Assembly (NCBI RefSeq): GCF_037176765.1
Contig: NC_090022.1
Location: 76,323,209-76,387,208, forward strand
Source: Anolis sagrei
Lineage: Eukaryota > Chordata > Lepidosauria > Squamata > Anolidae
Reading direction: 5' to 3'
Length of the DNA: 64,000 bases
Below, piece by piece: positions 23,701 to 38,700 of this stretch. Below the pieces are notes generated by a model. It had not been told where the DNA came from and made no database searches. It saw only the letters and a list, made by a program, of their open reading frames with translations. Within the stretch, counting starts at the first letter, position 1. Each line of letters starts with the position of its first letter. The position numbers were made by a program, and so were the translations under genes.

Positions 23701-26700
23701 AAAAAAATGTGAGGATGTATTATGTATTGAGTCCCAGCTGCAAAACATATGAGTTACTGCATACATATCAGCTACATGCAGTTTGCAAACATACAAAGAG
23801 ACCATACCTTTGGTCTCTGTGCCACTAACAATCTGAGGAATCTTGGGATTAATTCAAATGTGTTGAAATAAATAATAGGGGTGGGCAAAGCTTTGGAGCT
23901 CTGTTTCGTAATTTGGAGATTCAGATGATATTTCACATACAAATCTCCGAATTACTAATCAGAAAGGACCCCCCCCCTCCCCCAAAGGATTTATGAATCA
24001 AATCGCAAGTCTCCGAAACTTTTGGAGAGATTTGTAAAGAGCTGTTGTTTTGTAGTTTTTCCCTCCCAATGTAACATACTCTGTTGCCAGGTCGCCCATA
24101 CTTGTCTGGGATGGGAGGAGCAGGGACTGATGTGATTGACAAGGGTAGTTGCGTTTATTTTCCTTGTCAACCAATCGGAAGAAAGCCAAATAATGCAGCT
24201 TTCTGCAAAGCCGGTCTCCTCCCGTTTGCTGGAGATAAAGATGTGTTCCTTTTGGAGGTCCATTCTGTTTCTGTGTGTTTCTTAAGATTAAACTTACAGC
24301 TTTGTGATAATTCTGTTTATCTCTGTTCCTTATCCAGTCTATAACCTTTAACGTGGGCAGCCCTATTCTTCCGACATGAGCAGAATTCTGGGAAATGTAG
24401 CTTGGGAAGGAGAGGACCTCTGTAGCAGAGTATTCAAAATGCCCTGCCCTAGACATTTCCCAGAATTCTGCTTGCCACCGAAGAACAGAGCTTTCCGTCT
24501 CATTGATATGAAAGTGGTTTAGATTAATCACATGTGCATAAATTGGAAAAAAATAAATAAATCAGTGGATAGATTATTCTGAATCTTGGCAGGCTTGCTG
24601 CCCTGCTCATGGTGTCTCGCTGTGCCACAATTTGAGGGAATACCTCTTGTAATTATTATTATTTAATTGAAACAACTAACTTGGCAGGCATAAAGTTGTA
24701 AATGTTGCCTACAAGTGTGCCAAGTTTCATCCTGATAGCTGAAAAAAATATGGAGAAACTAAGCTTTGAATCCCATTGCTATTAACGGAACAAGCCATTA
24801 CGAAGCTTTGGAGAGTCGGATTATGAATCGGAATTGGACCGCTCTAAACCTTTATGAACTGAATTGGAGGCCATCCAAATCTCTGAAACAAATTACTAAT
24901 CCAATGTATTCGGTTTTATATTTTATTTTTACTGTGTTTTATCAAGTTTTTTTTTGTATTTTATGATGTTATGTTGTTTTATATTGTCTAATGTGTCTTG
25001 TCCTGATGTAAACTGTTTGTATGGGGGGTTTTTTGGCAATGAATGTTTGCCATATTTATTGGAAACTGCCCTGAGTCCTTTTGGGGAGATAAGGCGGTTC
25101 ATAAATAAAGTTATTTATGATGATGATGATGAATCTTTCAGCTGTATGACCCCCCCTCCCCCATCCATGTATTTGATATCCAGTTTCACTTAACTATGCT
25201 CCAAAAAATACTGCCCCCAAAATACTGCCATCAGCCATTTATGAGCCTCTAGATCTTCCAGTGTGGTTCTATGACATGGTTGCAACCAAGATATAGTCAA
25301 AATATTGAGTTTACTACAGTCCAAGTATAGTCCAAATGTAGGGTTCATGGCAGGTCTTAGAATGTATCTCCTGTGAAAATGGAATTCATACTCTACTGCC
25401 CTTTGCACGATGCTCTTTCAGGCTAGTGACAGAAATGGAGTTAGAAAAATCTCAAAACTCCGAACTCATCTTCTCATTTTAGTTTTCTATCTGAAAGGGA
25501 TTTTTTTTCTAAATATGAAATATGAAGTGATAGTGTTCCAATTTTTATATAATATCAAATAGGTTACTTTCAGATTTTTCATTGTACTTTTTTTTGGTGG
25601 CTTTAGCTCTGTCCTATGAACTACCTAGAGTTCTATTAACTGCATAAAAATGCAATGAACAAACAGTTCACCTATACAATAGATACACTGTTAGTTTACA
25701 TCCAGGGTGACAACACTTACTCAAACATATGTTAGTTAGAAGGTAGTATCTGAATATCTGAAGTCATTCCGTATTTCTTATGCTCACAAAAACGGATCTA
25801 AATGATATGCCTTATTTCCTTTCCTCCCCAATACCTTGCTGGCCCAGTAAGCAGGTGGTATTATAAGTTCTGATGTGTGATACGAACTGAAACATAGGAC
25901 TAAATTCACAAGCAGAAAATAAGTGTTTATAACGTATCTTAGAAGAAATGTAGATCAATCAATGCCACAAGCACATTGGTATCGGATTCTACTATTGTTT
26001 ATTATACACATTTACACTTCACAAATACAAAAATTAAAAATAAAAGTAAAAATAAAAATCTGTACACTTCACATTACAGTACGTACTAGCCACTGATTTG
26101 CTAGCTAATATGAGAACACTAATGGGGCCCCAATACAGCCACCCTACAACAGGCAGTGGAGCTCCCATCTTGTTCTTGATTATACATTCAAGGATGACAC
26201 TTCTTCATACAGACAGGCAAGTCTGCCCTGTCTACAGCCGATTCATCCTCTGCATCAGGAAGGTTCTTGCTTCGATCTCCTATATCAAAATGACAAGAGG
26301 AGGCTGTCTCCGGTCTTCTGCCACCTGCATCATTTTTTCATCTTCATATCTGCTTCGATGGCACAACGCCGTCCTCTGGTCCCCCCATCCTGGTCAAGAT
26401 GCAAAGGAAAAAGGAAAAAAATGTATTAGCATGCCCCAAATAAGAAAAAAATGCCCAAGGGGGTTGTCTGCCATATATGTTACCAGAAATGGTTCTGCCC
26501 ACAGTTTGTCAGCATTGTGCTCTTTGCTAAAACACTGGGGACTACCTTATGAAACTGATGGTGGGCTGTGTGTCAACTCCAAAACAATCCATCTCATAAC
26601 ATCTGTGGGGGACTCTTGGCAATAATATGGAATGTGGCTTGTTCCGAGTTATTCTTCCAGTGGGCAGAAGGGATGCTGCTAACGTACCTTATCAGCTGCT

Positions 26701-29700
26701 GCTCTTTAGAGGGGCCTCTCTCTTCCACGTCCGTGGCCCTGGCACTATCTCCCTAGCATCTCCTCACAGCGTCTGTCCACGAACGTAGGGCAACCAGAGA
26801 GCTTATTTTCATCTGCTGCCCTCTCCTTCTGGCTGTCTCTCCTCATATGCTTCTCTGTCTTTCATAGATAAACATTGGAGAACAATCCCAAACCTGATTC
26901 ATGTGGATGGAATCAATAGACTCCTTAACGTCAGGCCATAGCTACTTGTACATCCATAGAAAGAACAGACAAACCACTACAATTTAGTTTTCTTGAGAAG
27001 GTCTATCACACAATTTGAAGAGAATTTGGCAACAGGAAAAGGAGATTAAAGTAATGACACAAAATATTGTGAACATTGTGTAAGAAACATCAGCACAAAA
27101 TTTAGTTTAATCGTATTTATTAAAATATTTATATGCCACCCTGTACAAGAACAGATCATGTGGTTTGATCTCGCCTTACAAGAGGTGAAGGAACGGGTGC
27201 AACTGGCGCACAAGTTTAAATTGTACAAAGGCCCTCCTGGCCACAGCTGATACCTGAGCCTCCAGGTTCAATGGCAACATGGAGGCCCAGGTATGGCTAT
27301 GGCCAGGAGGGCCTTTGCACAATTAAAGCTTGTGCGCCAATTGCACCCATTCCTTCAGAAACCAGATCTGGCCAAGGTGGTACATGCTTTAGTTATATCC
27401 TGCCTGGATTACTATAACATGCTCTACATGGGGCTACCTCTGAAGAGTGCTTGGAAACTTCAGCTGGTCCAAAGAGCTACAGTCAGGTTGCTCCCTAGGG
27501 CTGGCTACAGGTAGCGAACAAACCCCCATTGTGGCAGCTTCACTGGCTGCCAGGCCATTTTCAGGCACAATTCAAAGTGGTTATGACCTTTAAAGCCCTA
27601 GAGCAGTGGTTCTCAACCTATGGGTCCCCAGATGTTTTGGCCTTCAGCTTCCAGAGATCCTAACAGCTGGTAAACTGGCTGGGATTTCTGGGAGTTGTAG
27701 GGCAAAACACCTGGGGACCCACAGGTTGAGAACCCTTGCCCTAGACAGTTCAGGTCCAGGTTATTTTGGCAGACCACATCCCCTGCCCGGGTCCTGAGAT
27801 CTTCAGGAGAGGCCCTTCTCTTGGTCCCACCGCCATCCCAAGCTCAGTTGGTGGGAATGAAAAAGTGGGCCTTCCTTCTTGATGGCTGCCCCTCTACTCT
27901 GGAATTCCCTATCCAGGGAAGCCAGAATGGCCCCTTCCCTGTTGTCCTTCCGGCAGCAGACTAAAACCTTTTTATTTAGACAGGTGAATGTTTTTAAGAT
28001 AAATTCAGAGGGTGCTGTGGTTTTAATGTTTTTTAACTGGGAATTTTAAAATACTGTTTATATTTAATTCTGTTTTAATGTTCGTATATTTGTATATTTT
28101 AAATGCGTCCCCTGGGCAACGTCCTTGCAGACGGCCAATTCTCTAACACCAGAAGAGACTTGCAGTTTCTCAAGTCACTCCTGACACAAAAATCAAAACA
28201 AAACAAAAACCTGAACCTGTTGATTGGAGATTCTAGAAATTGCAGTCTAAAAAGTTATTTTTCAAAACAATGTCCATATGTATGCTTAGTCCTGCATAGG
28301 CACAGAAAATAACAACATGGAATGCCACCTATCAAGTATACTGTTAGAGTCAAGGAGACCCTGAATCCTCTATGTGTATATGTAGATGATAAAGTATGCT
28401 GTCAAACAAACAAAATATGTGACAAGACCCACTTTCTCAGCATAACTCAATACAGTGGAGCACAAAGACATAGGATTGTTTCTTAGTGTTTCTTTAACTT
28501 TGAACTATACTATGAAAGGTCTCTGAGATTAAATGAGATGACAAAATCTGTCATAAGGCACAGTTCACTTCATCAGATTCATGGAGTGAAGCCTCAGTAG
28601 GCAGAGCTATACACAACTGGGGGAAGGGGAAAGCATTTCATGAAGTCTCATTGTGCAGAACTTGTAGCTAATACTGTACAACCAGGGATATTAAGTACTT
28701 ACGAAGAGAGAAAGGAGAAAGGCCGGAGAGCCCATAGGAACACTGTCCTGTTAAAAAATAATTGAAGGTTGAGATTTATCATAAATATGTCTGATGTCTA
28801 ACTCAATCAACACCCAGAGTTCAATCCCATCCCAAAAAGGGACCTTTTTAAACCACAGATACACTGAAGTACTGCAAAAACAATCACATTCTAGGGGTTA
28901 TTAATCTGTCTGTAGAGAGAGCTCCAATATAATAGAGGGTGCAATCCTATGGACATTTCTCTTAGAGTTACTCTCAGGAAATACAATGTACTCGAGTCTG
29001 AATAAATGTGCTTAAAACTGTGTCGGAAATTCCTTTCAGGCATAAACTGGATATGGCCAGTATCAAGTAATGATACCATTACAGTCTTATAATTTAAACA
29101 CCAACTAATATTCTGCAGTTGGGCTCAGTGCCTGTGAGAGAACTCCTTTGGTTTTGTGTTTGCAGAACATAACATTCTTTCATTTCATCTGACTCTAAAA
29201 CCACCAGATTATACCTTGGAGTTGCTCTTTAGCCCAGTGAATCACCAGCCTCTTTTCTAATCTACAAGACACAACTGGTTTAAGAATCAAAATCATTTGT
29301 CATCTCTTTGATAGAGACTGAAGACACTGAGGCTACCACAACCACCTTGTTACCAATTCAACCAAAAGGTGTGTATAGTTTGATTTCCAAATACAACTTC
29401 CAAATGAAGGATTCCAGAGAGAAACTAAGCTCCAGTGGTGTCAAACCTTTGAGCCTCCAGGTGTTTTGGACCCCAGCTCCCAGAATTCCTGGCCATTGGA
29501 CAAGCTGGTTGGGGATTCTGGGAGTTGGAAGCCTAAACATCTGGTGGGTCACAGGTTTGACGCCTTTGGGTAAATCATAAATGGGTGGATCCACGTCTTG
29601 AATGCCTTTCTTTTGTCTCCCTCAAACAAAAGCAAATGTTCACCAGTACTGGTCAGCCTTACCTTCTCTGAAGCATCTTGTTTCCTTGTGGAATCTCGTC

Positions 29701-32700
29701 CACGTAGGCTTTTTGCACTGATTCCAGATTCAGATGTTTGCATGATCAACTGTGTGGCTAGAAATTGCTGCAAGAGACCACATGATAGCTATTAGGAATC
29801 TCAAAATGAACACCAGGTTTAATAGTTTATAACCACAGCACTGGAGAGCAGCACTTGGGTACTGGCTTGATTGTATGCTTGCAATCCTTTTACCTGACCT
29901 TGGAAACAGGAAACCATCTAGCATAATGTTCCAGACATCCCAGCAAACAGGTTAGCAAATTCTCTGTACACAAACCAATAAAAGATGCAAGGCACCTCAA
30001 GTGGACACCATTTCCCACAAGGACTCCACACCTTTTATGCCAAATCAGAGAGAAATGCTGGTCCACTGCAGATGATGCTAATACCTGGATCTGCTCCAGG
30101 ACATCGCGCTGCATTTCCACAGCCATGTGGTACACATCGTGGTCTGAGCTGTTGTACATGACAGCATTCTGGAACATCAGCATGATGTCTCGCTGGAACT
30201 CGGCTGTGGTCCGGATCAGTCCATTCTCAATATTTTTTTTGATCGTTGATAAGTCCATTGGTCTGACAATACAACATCAAGAATTATCATTATCAAGGCA
30301 TACATTCATTGACAAGAAATAAAAACAGATTAGTATGACCATTTGTTAAAAATATCTGTTCTACACCAGTCTACTGATATCTGATCCGATCATCCTAGTG
30401 AATTTATTATTTACAGTATTTATATTCCTCCCTTCTCATCCCAAAGGGGACTCAGGATTATAGAACATACATATGTGGCAAATATTCAATACACTGACAA
30501 GACAGACAATTGTACATAAAGGTGTATATATAGGCTTTTCCCATCTCCGGCATCTTGGAGGCCACCAGGGAGTGTGTGTGTGCTGTCACTCCATCTCTCT
30601 GCCAAAGAACATTTGTAAACTTCCTCCTGGATCAAATCGCTGGAATTTTTCTGGTGTTTCCTTATGGGTGCCTTAAAATACCTCCCCGCTTTTAAGCAGT
30701 ACCTATTTATCTTATCACATTTGACTTTCAAACTGCTAGGTAAGTAGAAGCTGGGCTAAAGGCCAGAAGCTCACCCTGACCTGGGCTTCGAACTGTCAGC
30801 CTTTTGACTGACAAGATTTACTACAGCTGGTGGCTTAACTTGCTGTGCTAAAGCCTGGTCCAAATCAGCAATGCTTTTGCTTTTGTCTACAAGCTGACTG
30901 AGTACCAAGGCCTGACATGTGACAAATACCAATACAAAGTTGGTTACTAACCTCTGCACAATACTGTGGTAACCTGGAGCAATATCATCAGTCACCGGCT
31001 GCAAAAAGACATTGGCGTATCTGTAGAAAGAAAAAACACACCAGAGAGTTCTCATAAATAGCAAAAGATTGGCTGTGAAAAACCTGAGTCGAGCTAATTT
31101 CCACCCTCAAAAGCATGGTGTGTTTAATAAGCAATATTCTTTCTCTCATTTTTTTCAGAATGCTAAGGAACAAAAAAATCCACATTCCTTTGATGAACAG
31201 GAAACCAAACATTTGGTCCATATGTATATTATTTATGTACCAGGTCTACTGAACATATTTAAAGAATGCAAAAACAGCAGCAAATATAGAAAGTCAAGAA
31301 ACTCAGAAATGTAGAGTGAATGACACCATAAGAAGTCTGAAATACTAACATTCTGCAAACTGTGACAAAAACGGTAATTATAATAAAAAAAATAATCAGT
31401 TCCTCTTCAGAGTTTTTAAATATGCTCAGGAAAATTGGGTATGTGTGCTGAATGATGATAGTTCTATTTTAAAGTAGCAACTTTAGATTCTCAAGATTTC
31501 AGGGAATCTGTCAGACTTTGTACTATAGAGGATCTCACGGAAATATCCAGAGGTACTGAGTTTTATTAAGTAAAAACCATACATTTAATAGATTTGTAAA
31601 AATCAACACAACATCAAATCGTCTTATTATCAGAAGTACAGAAGAAAGACATTTTTAAACAATGTCTTTAAAAAGGCACTCATCTCTCATGCAAGAGGCA
31701 GCTGCATCTTGGCTCTCTCTTGCAAAATGAGTCTTGCTACAATGTGCAATGAGTAGCTCATCTCACCTGTTTCTTTCTATACAAATGCAGACAGGACCCA
31801 GACCTCAAGGATGTTGATATTTACCTGTGGTTAGCAGCCGCTCTCCAAACCAACATAATTGCCTTTTTCCAGATCTTTTGGGCCTGAATGGCTTCCTGAT
31901 CCTCACTGCAAACAGAGCTAGAAAGAGAAATGAGAGAAAGAGAGAATAGGAAAAGACATCCATAACAAAAGAATACACAGAGGTTCTTAAAGCAAGCACA
32001 AATGATATGGTCAACAAATAAAAAAGACCCCCAACTCTTTATTTTCACTTCCTTCACATTTCTCCCAGTTGTGAAAAAAAATAACTGGATTCCTTGCAGC
32101 TGGAGTCTAAACGCAAAGGTGCGCTACACAGCAAACAAGCAGTTGAAGTCCTTCAAAATTATGCAGGTTTCTGCAAATTTGCACTACCAAAACTACAAGA
32201 GTGAGGGACGCAGTAAGTCTCAACTGGCAGCATGCTCTGGGATATCTACCGAGTAGCTGGAGGTTCCCCAATACTCACAACTGTGAGGAGGCAGGGCTGC
32301 TGGGGATGGAATCGGCCAGCGTGTGAGACTGCAAAGGCGCATTATGGATACTGAAGCCATCATCGCTCTCACTCACAGGGGGTTCATTGTCCATCTCTGA
32401 GAGATACTCCTCACCCTGATCTTCCTCTTTGGGCTCCTCCAAACTGGCAGCCTCGCTGGCGCCATCCTCCTCATCCTCTTCACCCTGAGCAGCCCGAGAT
32501 ACAGGATTAAAAGTCCAGCCAATCATCTATACAGCCAAGATGCAGCTGCCACTAACAGCATCAGCACCAGCCTCCAAAGCTGACAGCAATGGGGAAAGCA
32601 CAAGCTTCATGCACAACCGTCTGCCAAGAATGCTGTAACATGCTTGAAGAGAGTCTCCTTCCAGCTAATTCCCCCAACTGACACCAGCCTGCCTGAGGAG

Positions 32701-35700
32701 TTGCAGGCCTATTGTGTCTATCTGAAGTCCAATAAATGTGTGAGCCAGACAGGGCCTTTTCAGTAGTGATACTTAAGAGTGGAAGGCATGTCTGGTCTCC
32801 TCAATCTTTGTTTTGAGGGATTATAAAGGTTATTCTGTCCCATCAGGGTTCTTATTGCTACTGAGAGGTTACCCTTTTTTAAAAAAAAAATAATAAATCT
32901 ATTTATTATTTTGTAGAATTCAGTAAGAACAGGCAAATCAATCCTCATCACTCAGTGCCCCAAAATTAATATAATCATACCAGTATGTCAAATACTGTTA
33001 CGTAAATTCATTATCAGATCATCGATAAATGTATATGTATTTATGCAATCACGTATAAATTTATTCATCATTCTCTAATGTATATTATTAATTGCTCTAG
33101 TTCTGTAATGTATTAATATCGGCTATGCCAAAAATCCAACTGATTAATCAAAGGTCCAACATCAATGTTTGATTCTTGGTAAATTTACTGAAGAAAATGG
33201 GGGGGGGGGGGTGTGTTATAAAAATGGTTAGCAATCTTTGCAAGAACCGAGATAATCAGAATTTTAAAAATGTCCAAGGACTTTTTTTCATAAATATTTT
33301 AATAAAATATGGTTGGTTGCAGTTACAGAAAAAAATAACCAGCTGTTTCCATGTGATAATTTTTAAATGTGCACTACTAAATAGTTTTGTTCCATTTCTT
33401 TCCCTTTGATTTCTATCATGTTGTGGTAACTGCTTAAATATATGGATTTCATTAGTGCCAGATTTTGACTTGTTAGATCTTAAGTATATTCCACATTTAA
33501 TGCTGAGATGCTTCCCCCCCCCCCCCCCAAAAAAAAAGCTTATTGTCAGGTAATGTGGAACTATGATGAAGAGATACATTTGAGAGCAAACAACATAGAG
33601 GAATCGTGGAATATAGTAGAGCTACAACAGAAGGACAGCAGAAAAAGATTAATGGAGTTTTTCTAGTCTCTTATTTTGGGGCACTTTATATGTATCAAAA
33701 CAGCACTCTGCTCTAATTCTGACTTCCTCTGTCTGTGCATTCAAATGCAAAGAGCTAACAGCTTCTTTCATCCTGCACATATTATGTGAAGAAATATAGC
33801 ATTAAATAACAAACCTTCATTTGGTTCTCAAATAAAGCTTGGGCTTCTTCCTTCATTGATTCTGGGAAATAGAAACAAAACAAGAGAAGTCTCTAAAGCC
33901 ATTCTTCAGCATTAGTGTCACTCTCTGTCAACCTATTAAATGTGATCCCATCTTCCTATAAATCCAGTAAACTTACCTGAAAGCTCATATTTGTGGTGAA
34001 GATCTGCCTGTGATGAGTCTTCACTTGCACTCGGAGCATGCGAAGAGGAAGTTTCATCATCAGCAGGGAGCTAGAATGAACAGGACAAACTTTCTACACA
34101 TCTCATATTAAAGGCATCAAATGCCATCAAATGCCATTAGCACTGCCAACAACAATGCTATTTTAACCCAAATGTCTGCTAACACTCTGTGGGATCTTTA
34201 AGTGCAGCATCCTCTAAAACCCTAGATCCCCCAATCTATTTGTTTTTTTAAATGCAAGCTACCCTCCAAATCTTTCAAAATTGCCTAAAAGTCTATCAAT
34301 GTATCTCTAGCCTCTCTGGTAGCCTCTCTAGCTTCCCAGTCAAAAAAGGAGGAAGAAAAATGCCCTCAAGTCAATCAATCAATCAATCAATCAGTCATGT
34401 CACTTCAGGTAAACTGAAACCTGTTGCTGTGGCCTGGCAGGCAGACACAAAGAGAAAAAAATGATCCCTGCCCAGGGATCTGGGGGGCATTTTCACTGCG
34501 TTTTTAGGTTGAAAAGCCTTTTCTTCAAACAGGATGTGACCAGAAGTCACTTTTAGTTAACTTCCATTTTTAAAAAAAGCCTTAAAGAGAATAAATATAG
34601 TACAAAATTTGTCCAAAAATGAAAACTGCACTAAGTACTAAAATCATTTTCAAACTGTGGGTCTCTTGTCACACTTTCACATTTTCCTCCCTCACCTTAT
34701 CTTCCAGCCACATTTACCTCTGTCTTCACTGTTCCATGATCCATTTCATCCTTTGATGATTCCATCTCCAGTTCAGAGCCCTCCAGGCCAGCAACCGCTC
34801 CCTCTTCATCTTCAGAGATCTGTCCCCTCAACTCAGTGGCTTCACTTGCTCTGGCTCCTACTGCAGAGGTTTCCTCGGAGCCCAAATGAATCTGTCCCTG
34901 CTCCGGAGGCTCGTTTTTTATTTCTGCTCCCAGGTCTCCCATGTTCATCAGGTCCCGGATGCTCTTGGCCTCTGGTTCCTCACAATCTGACCTCTCCTGC
35001 TTTACCGTCACAGGCATTGGGGGGATCTGGCTCTGCTTCTCACGCTCTGCCTGGAGGGGATGCTCCCGCTGGAGAGGATGCTCCCAGGGCCCAGTCAGTG
35101 ACTGAGGGTCCTCAATCTCTTCGCAGAAAGACAAAGCAGCCTCCACTGCTGCTACATCCAGGACTTCAGGATGGTCATCCACCTTCATCAACAATGGTAT
35201 AAAGAAGAAAAGGCTACTCTGATTAATGAGAAAGATGGAAAGCCTTTCCCACAGAGTCAACAAAAACCACACTCTTCGTCTTAGAGACCTAGATGCAGAA
35301 AACAGGAGCGTGGATGAAAACATTTTTCAGTATCACTATTTCTCAATGCAAGATCCATTAATGGTGACAGCATACAGTTTAGGGATTTGAGGAAGAATTG
35401 AATAAACATGAAGCTTCTTTTTGGAAGACATGATAACCTCACTTTATATAAATATATCCAGGACAGTTAAGAAAAAGCAATTTTACTCTCTGTACAGGAA
35501 TATATTTCTGGCTTCCCCTTTCTGCACTTTGCTTCTTTACATATCTGTTTCTCAGGATATTTTGAGGCTGTCATCCATATAGACCAAAACTCCTGTCTAT
35601 ACTTCAAATCTAACACTAATTAGATTTGAATCCAATTATGACTACAAGAGCAAGTCATGACAAGTTACTTAGGAGAAACACATATCAAATATCACGAATA

Positions 35701-38700
35701 TCCTGATCACTGTTGCAAATTAGAGTTCTAAAGTGAATTAAAGAAGCATGCGATAAATGAATTTAATGAACACGCACAAATAAAAAGGTAAAACTCCACC
35801 ATGGCAAAACATCACTTGAATATCTCTAGTCATTTATTACATAGACTAAAGGGTGTTTTTTTTTTAAAAAAAAATAACAATGGCTATAAGCATACCCGAA
35901 AGGGCTTGGAGAACAAGCCTTATGAGGAGCAGCTTAAAGAGCTGGGCATGTTTAGCCTGCAAAAGAAAAGGCTGAGAGGAGACATGAGGGCCATGTATAA
36001 ATATGTGAGGGGAAGTCATAGGGAGGAGGGAGCAAAATTGTTTCCTGCTGCCCTGCAAACTAGGACATGGAACAATGGGTTCAAACTACAGGAAAGGAGA
36101 TTCCACCTGAACATGGGTAAGAACTTTCTAACTGTGAGAGCTGTTCAGCAGTGGAACTCTCTGCCCCGGAGTGTGGTGGAGGCTCTTTCTTTGGAGGCTT
36201 TTAAACAGAGGCTGGGTAGCAATCTGTTGGGGGTGTTTTGAATGCAATTTTCCTGCTTCTTGGCAGGGGTTGGACTGGATGGCCCATGAGGTCTCTTCCA
36301 ACTCTATGATTCTATGAAACCAAAATGTATTTCTAAAATCTAATAAACCCTTGCCTGTCTCAATCATTGAAATTTAGCCCAAGTACAAAGTTCTTACAAT
36401 GTTTTCAAGAGAAGTTTAGACTCTCTCTCAAGGAGGATTCTTTTTATTAGATGGGCAGTTTTGAAGAATACCTCTTTTTACACCTGCCATGTGGAGCATC
36501 CCCCAAACTCCCTGTAAAAGGCAATGGGCACCCTGCTTGGAAAGCATGTATGGGACTGCAGAAACATCCAAGAGCTTTCCAAGCTCACAATAACAGAGTC
36601 AGGGAAAATAAAGGGAAACTGGGATCAGAGCCTCACACGTATTTCGTTTAGTTTTGGTAACTGTAACACACCTGGAGCGTTAAGTTTCAGTGATCTTGAT
36701 GCAGGATGAGAAACTAAGCAGGAAGAAATGCCTTCAAAATTGCAGGAAGCAATGATTGACATCACAGGCCTCTCCAGCTCACTTACCTTATCCTCAATAA
36801 TGGCTATGATGTCCCCAACAGTCTCAAAGTCCAGTTCTTCCCCGGTGTAAGAAGGCTCTTCTCCTGCATAGGAAACTGCAACATCCATCTTCTCAGCCAG
36901 ATCCAGGTCTTCCTTCCCATCCATGCTGTGGTCTTTGGAAGTACCTACAGCAGCGGATGCCCCAGAGCCCAGGCAGTCTTTCTTGATGGAATCAATAATC
37001 ATGGATATTTCACTACTGTCCATCGACACTGTCACAGTGTGAGGATTAGGAACGGGCTCCATGGAAACGCAGGTGCTGGGCTGACTCACTAGACAAGAGG
37101 GACAAGTCGAGTGAACGTCTGGTGGTTGTGCTGACCAGCACGGGTCAGATCAAAAATTAAAAGGAACTCCACAGCTCCCAGTAAAGACACCTGCAGGCTG
37201 GTGCCCTCTTCCAACATTCCCGTACCCCCACAATGGTTGGAGTAAAAAGGGGAACCTCCTCTTTGCTTCCTAGTCCAGCCCTGACCTTAAATCTTCCCAC
37301 CTTTATCCCCGTCCTCTTTCCGTTCTCGGCTCTGGATGAAACTCAAAAGACTCCTCCTCATAACCCCAGCTTAGTCATCCCAAGATCAATCACCCCATTA
37401 TGAATTTGAAATGTTCACAGTCCACATTCATACAGCCCTTTTGTACAACCTAAGAGAGAAAGTCTTCCGTAAGTTACTGAGTGACATATGAGTGCAAGGA
37501 CGCACCTGTCGCTACACTTTCTGGAGTTGCAGCAGGTGGCACAGCAGCTGGTGCTTGTAACGTAGGGACCATGACTATAGTTGCCTGAGACACGGGCTCT
37601 ACGGGGGGTGGCAGGAGTTTGGCTGAAGGTTCACTGGCAACAGCAGAAAAGGAAGCAAGCGATGTGGTGAATTGTGTTGGACCAGCTTCTAAAAGGCGGG
37701 AAAGAGTAGGAGCACCTAACAAAGCATGAAGAGGGGAAAGGCACATTAGCTAAGAAGCAACAGCTACAGAAGACTACTCAGCAAGCAATTCCAGGGCTCC
37801 TTCCAGCACAACCAGTTACAGAACCAGGAACAGGCAGCTATCCTGTGGCAATTCCTTAGCAAAGCCCAGGAGTACATACAAAGCAAGGAAATAGTGTCCT
37901 TTTAAATGATGGTTGATACTAATGTCAAACAAAAATAAAAGCTCAAAGTCTGGACCAAGAAAATCCATACCAGCCACATTTTTACACACTAAACACATGC
38001 AGCATGTTTACATAGCTTTCCCTGAATATGGAAAACTAAATCCAATTTTCAACTTTCAGAGACTTGTAGAATTCACAGTATTTTGATAGATAACTCATAT
38101 GGGGGAAGGAAAGAGGGGAATGTGTAGGCCAAGTGCATGGAGGGCTGATTCAAGGGAGAACTGGTAATTAAGACCAGTGAAGCCTCTGGCCCTGGATACC
38201 CTGCCTAAGTCTTTTGCTGGTTCCCAGGCCTCCTATCAACATGGGCCCCTACCTCTGCTCATTTCTCATAACATTATAGTTGGGAATTATATGTTTAATT
38301 TTCAAAAATATTCAGGAGGTCAAATTCTCCATCATAGTTGAGATTATATGCCTCTTTGTGATCAACTAGGTGAAATCTAACACAGAACTCTAAAGAGAGG
38401 GTTGTCTATACACCTTGCTAGAAATGTCCACATTTTCCTCTTGTGGGTTTCAACATCCATATAATACAAAGATTTTTTTTCCTCCATCTAACACTTCTGC
38501 AACATGGACTTTCGTCAGCTATTGTATTGTTTCAAGCTTGCTTTAGAAAACAAAATGTAAACTGCATTCTCAAAATAAATAAATGTGAACAGTATCTAAT
38601 TTTGTTTGCAGGACACAATTAGAAAATTATACACCATTTCTAACTCGATATGTTGGCAGAACAAAAAGAAATTACCTAAACACAGACAAAATAGCAGATA

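Larger units (their letters stand above)
22245..28702. other. BRD8 intron 21 (6.4 kb) hosting the alternative terminal exon and repeats
   Basis: Contains a Penelope-like fragment (22600-22695), a (TG)n tract near 23178-23200, an unclassified repeat (23875-24865), an L2-like tail (24890-25130), the alternative terminal exon with its poly(A) signal (25998-26389) and an L2 copy interrupted by a hAT MITE (27112-28205). Between 25140 and 25980, and between 26400 and 27110, I see only AT-rich unique sequence. Confidence 0.8.

Noticed and set aside
26098-26625. 175-aa plus-strand open frame
   Set aside because: It is antisense to the BRD8 alternative terminal exon and its 3' UTR; no homology.
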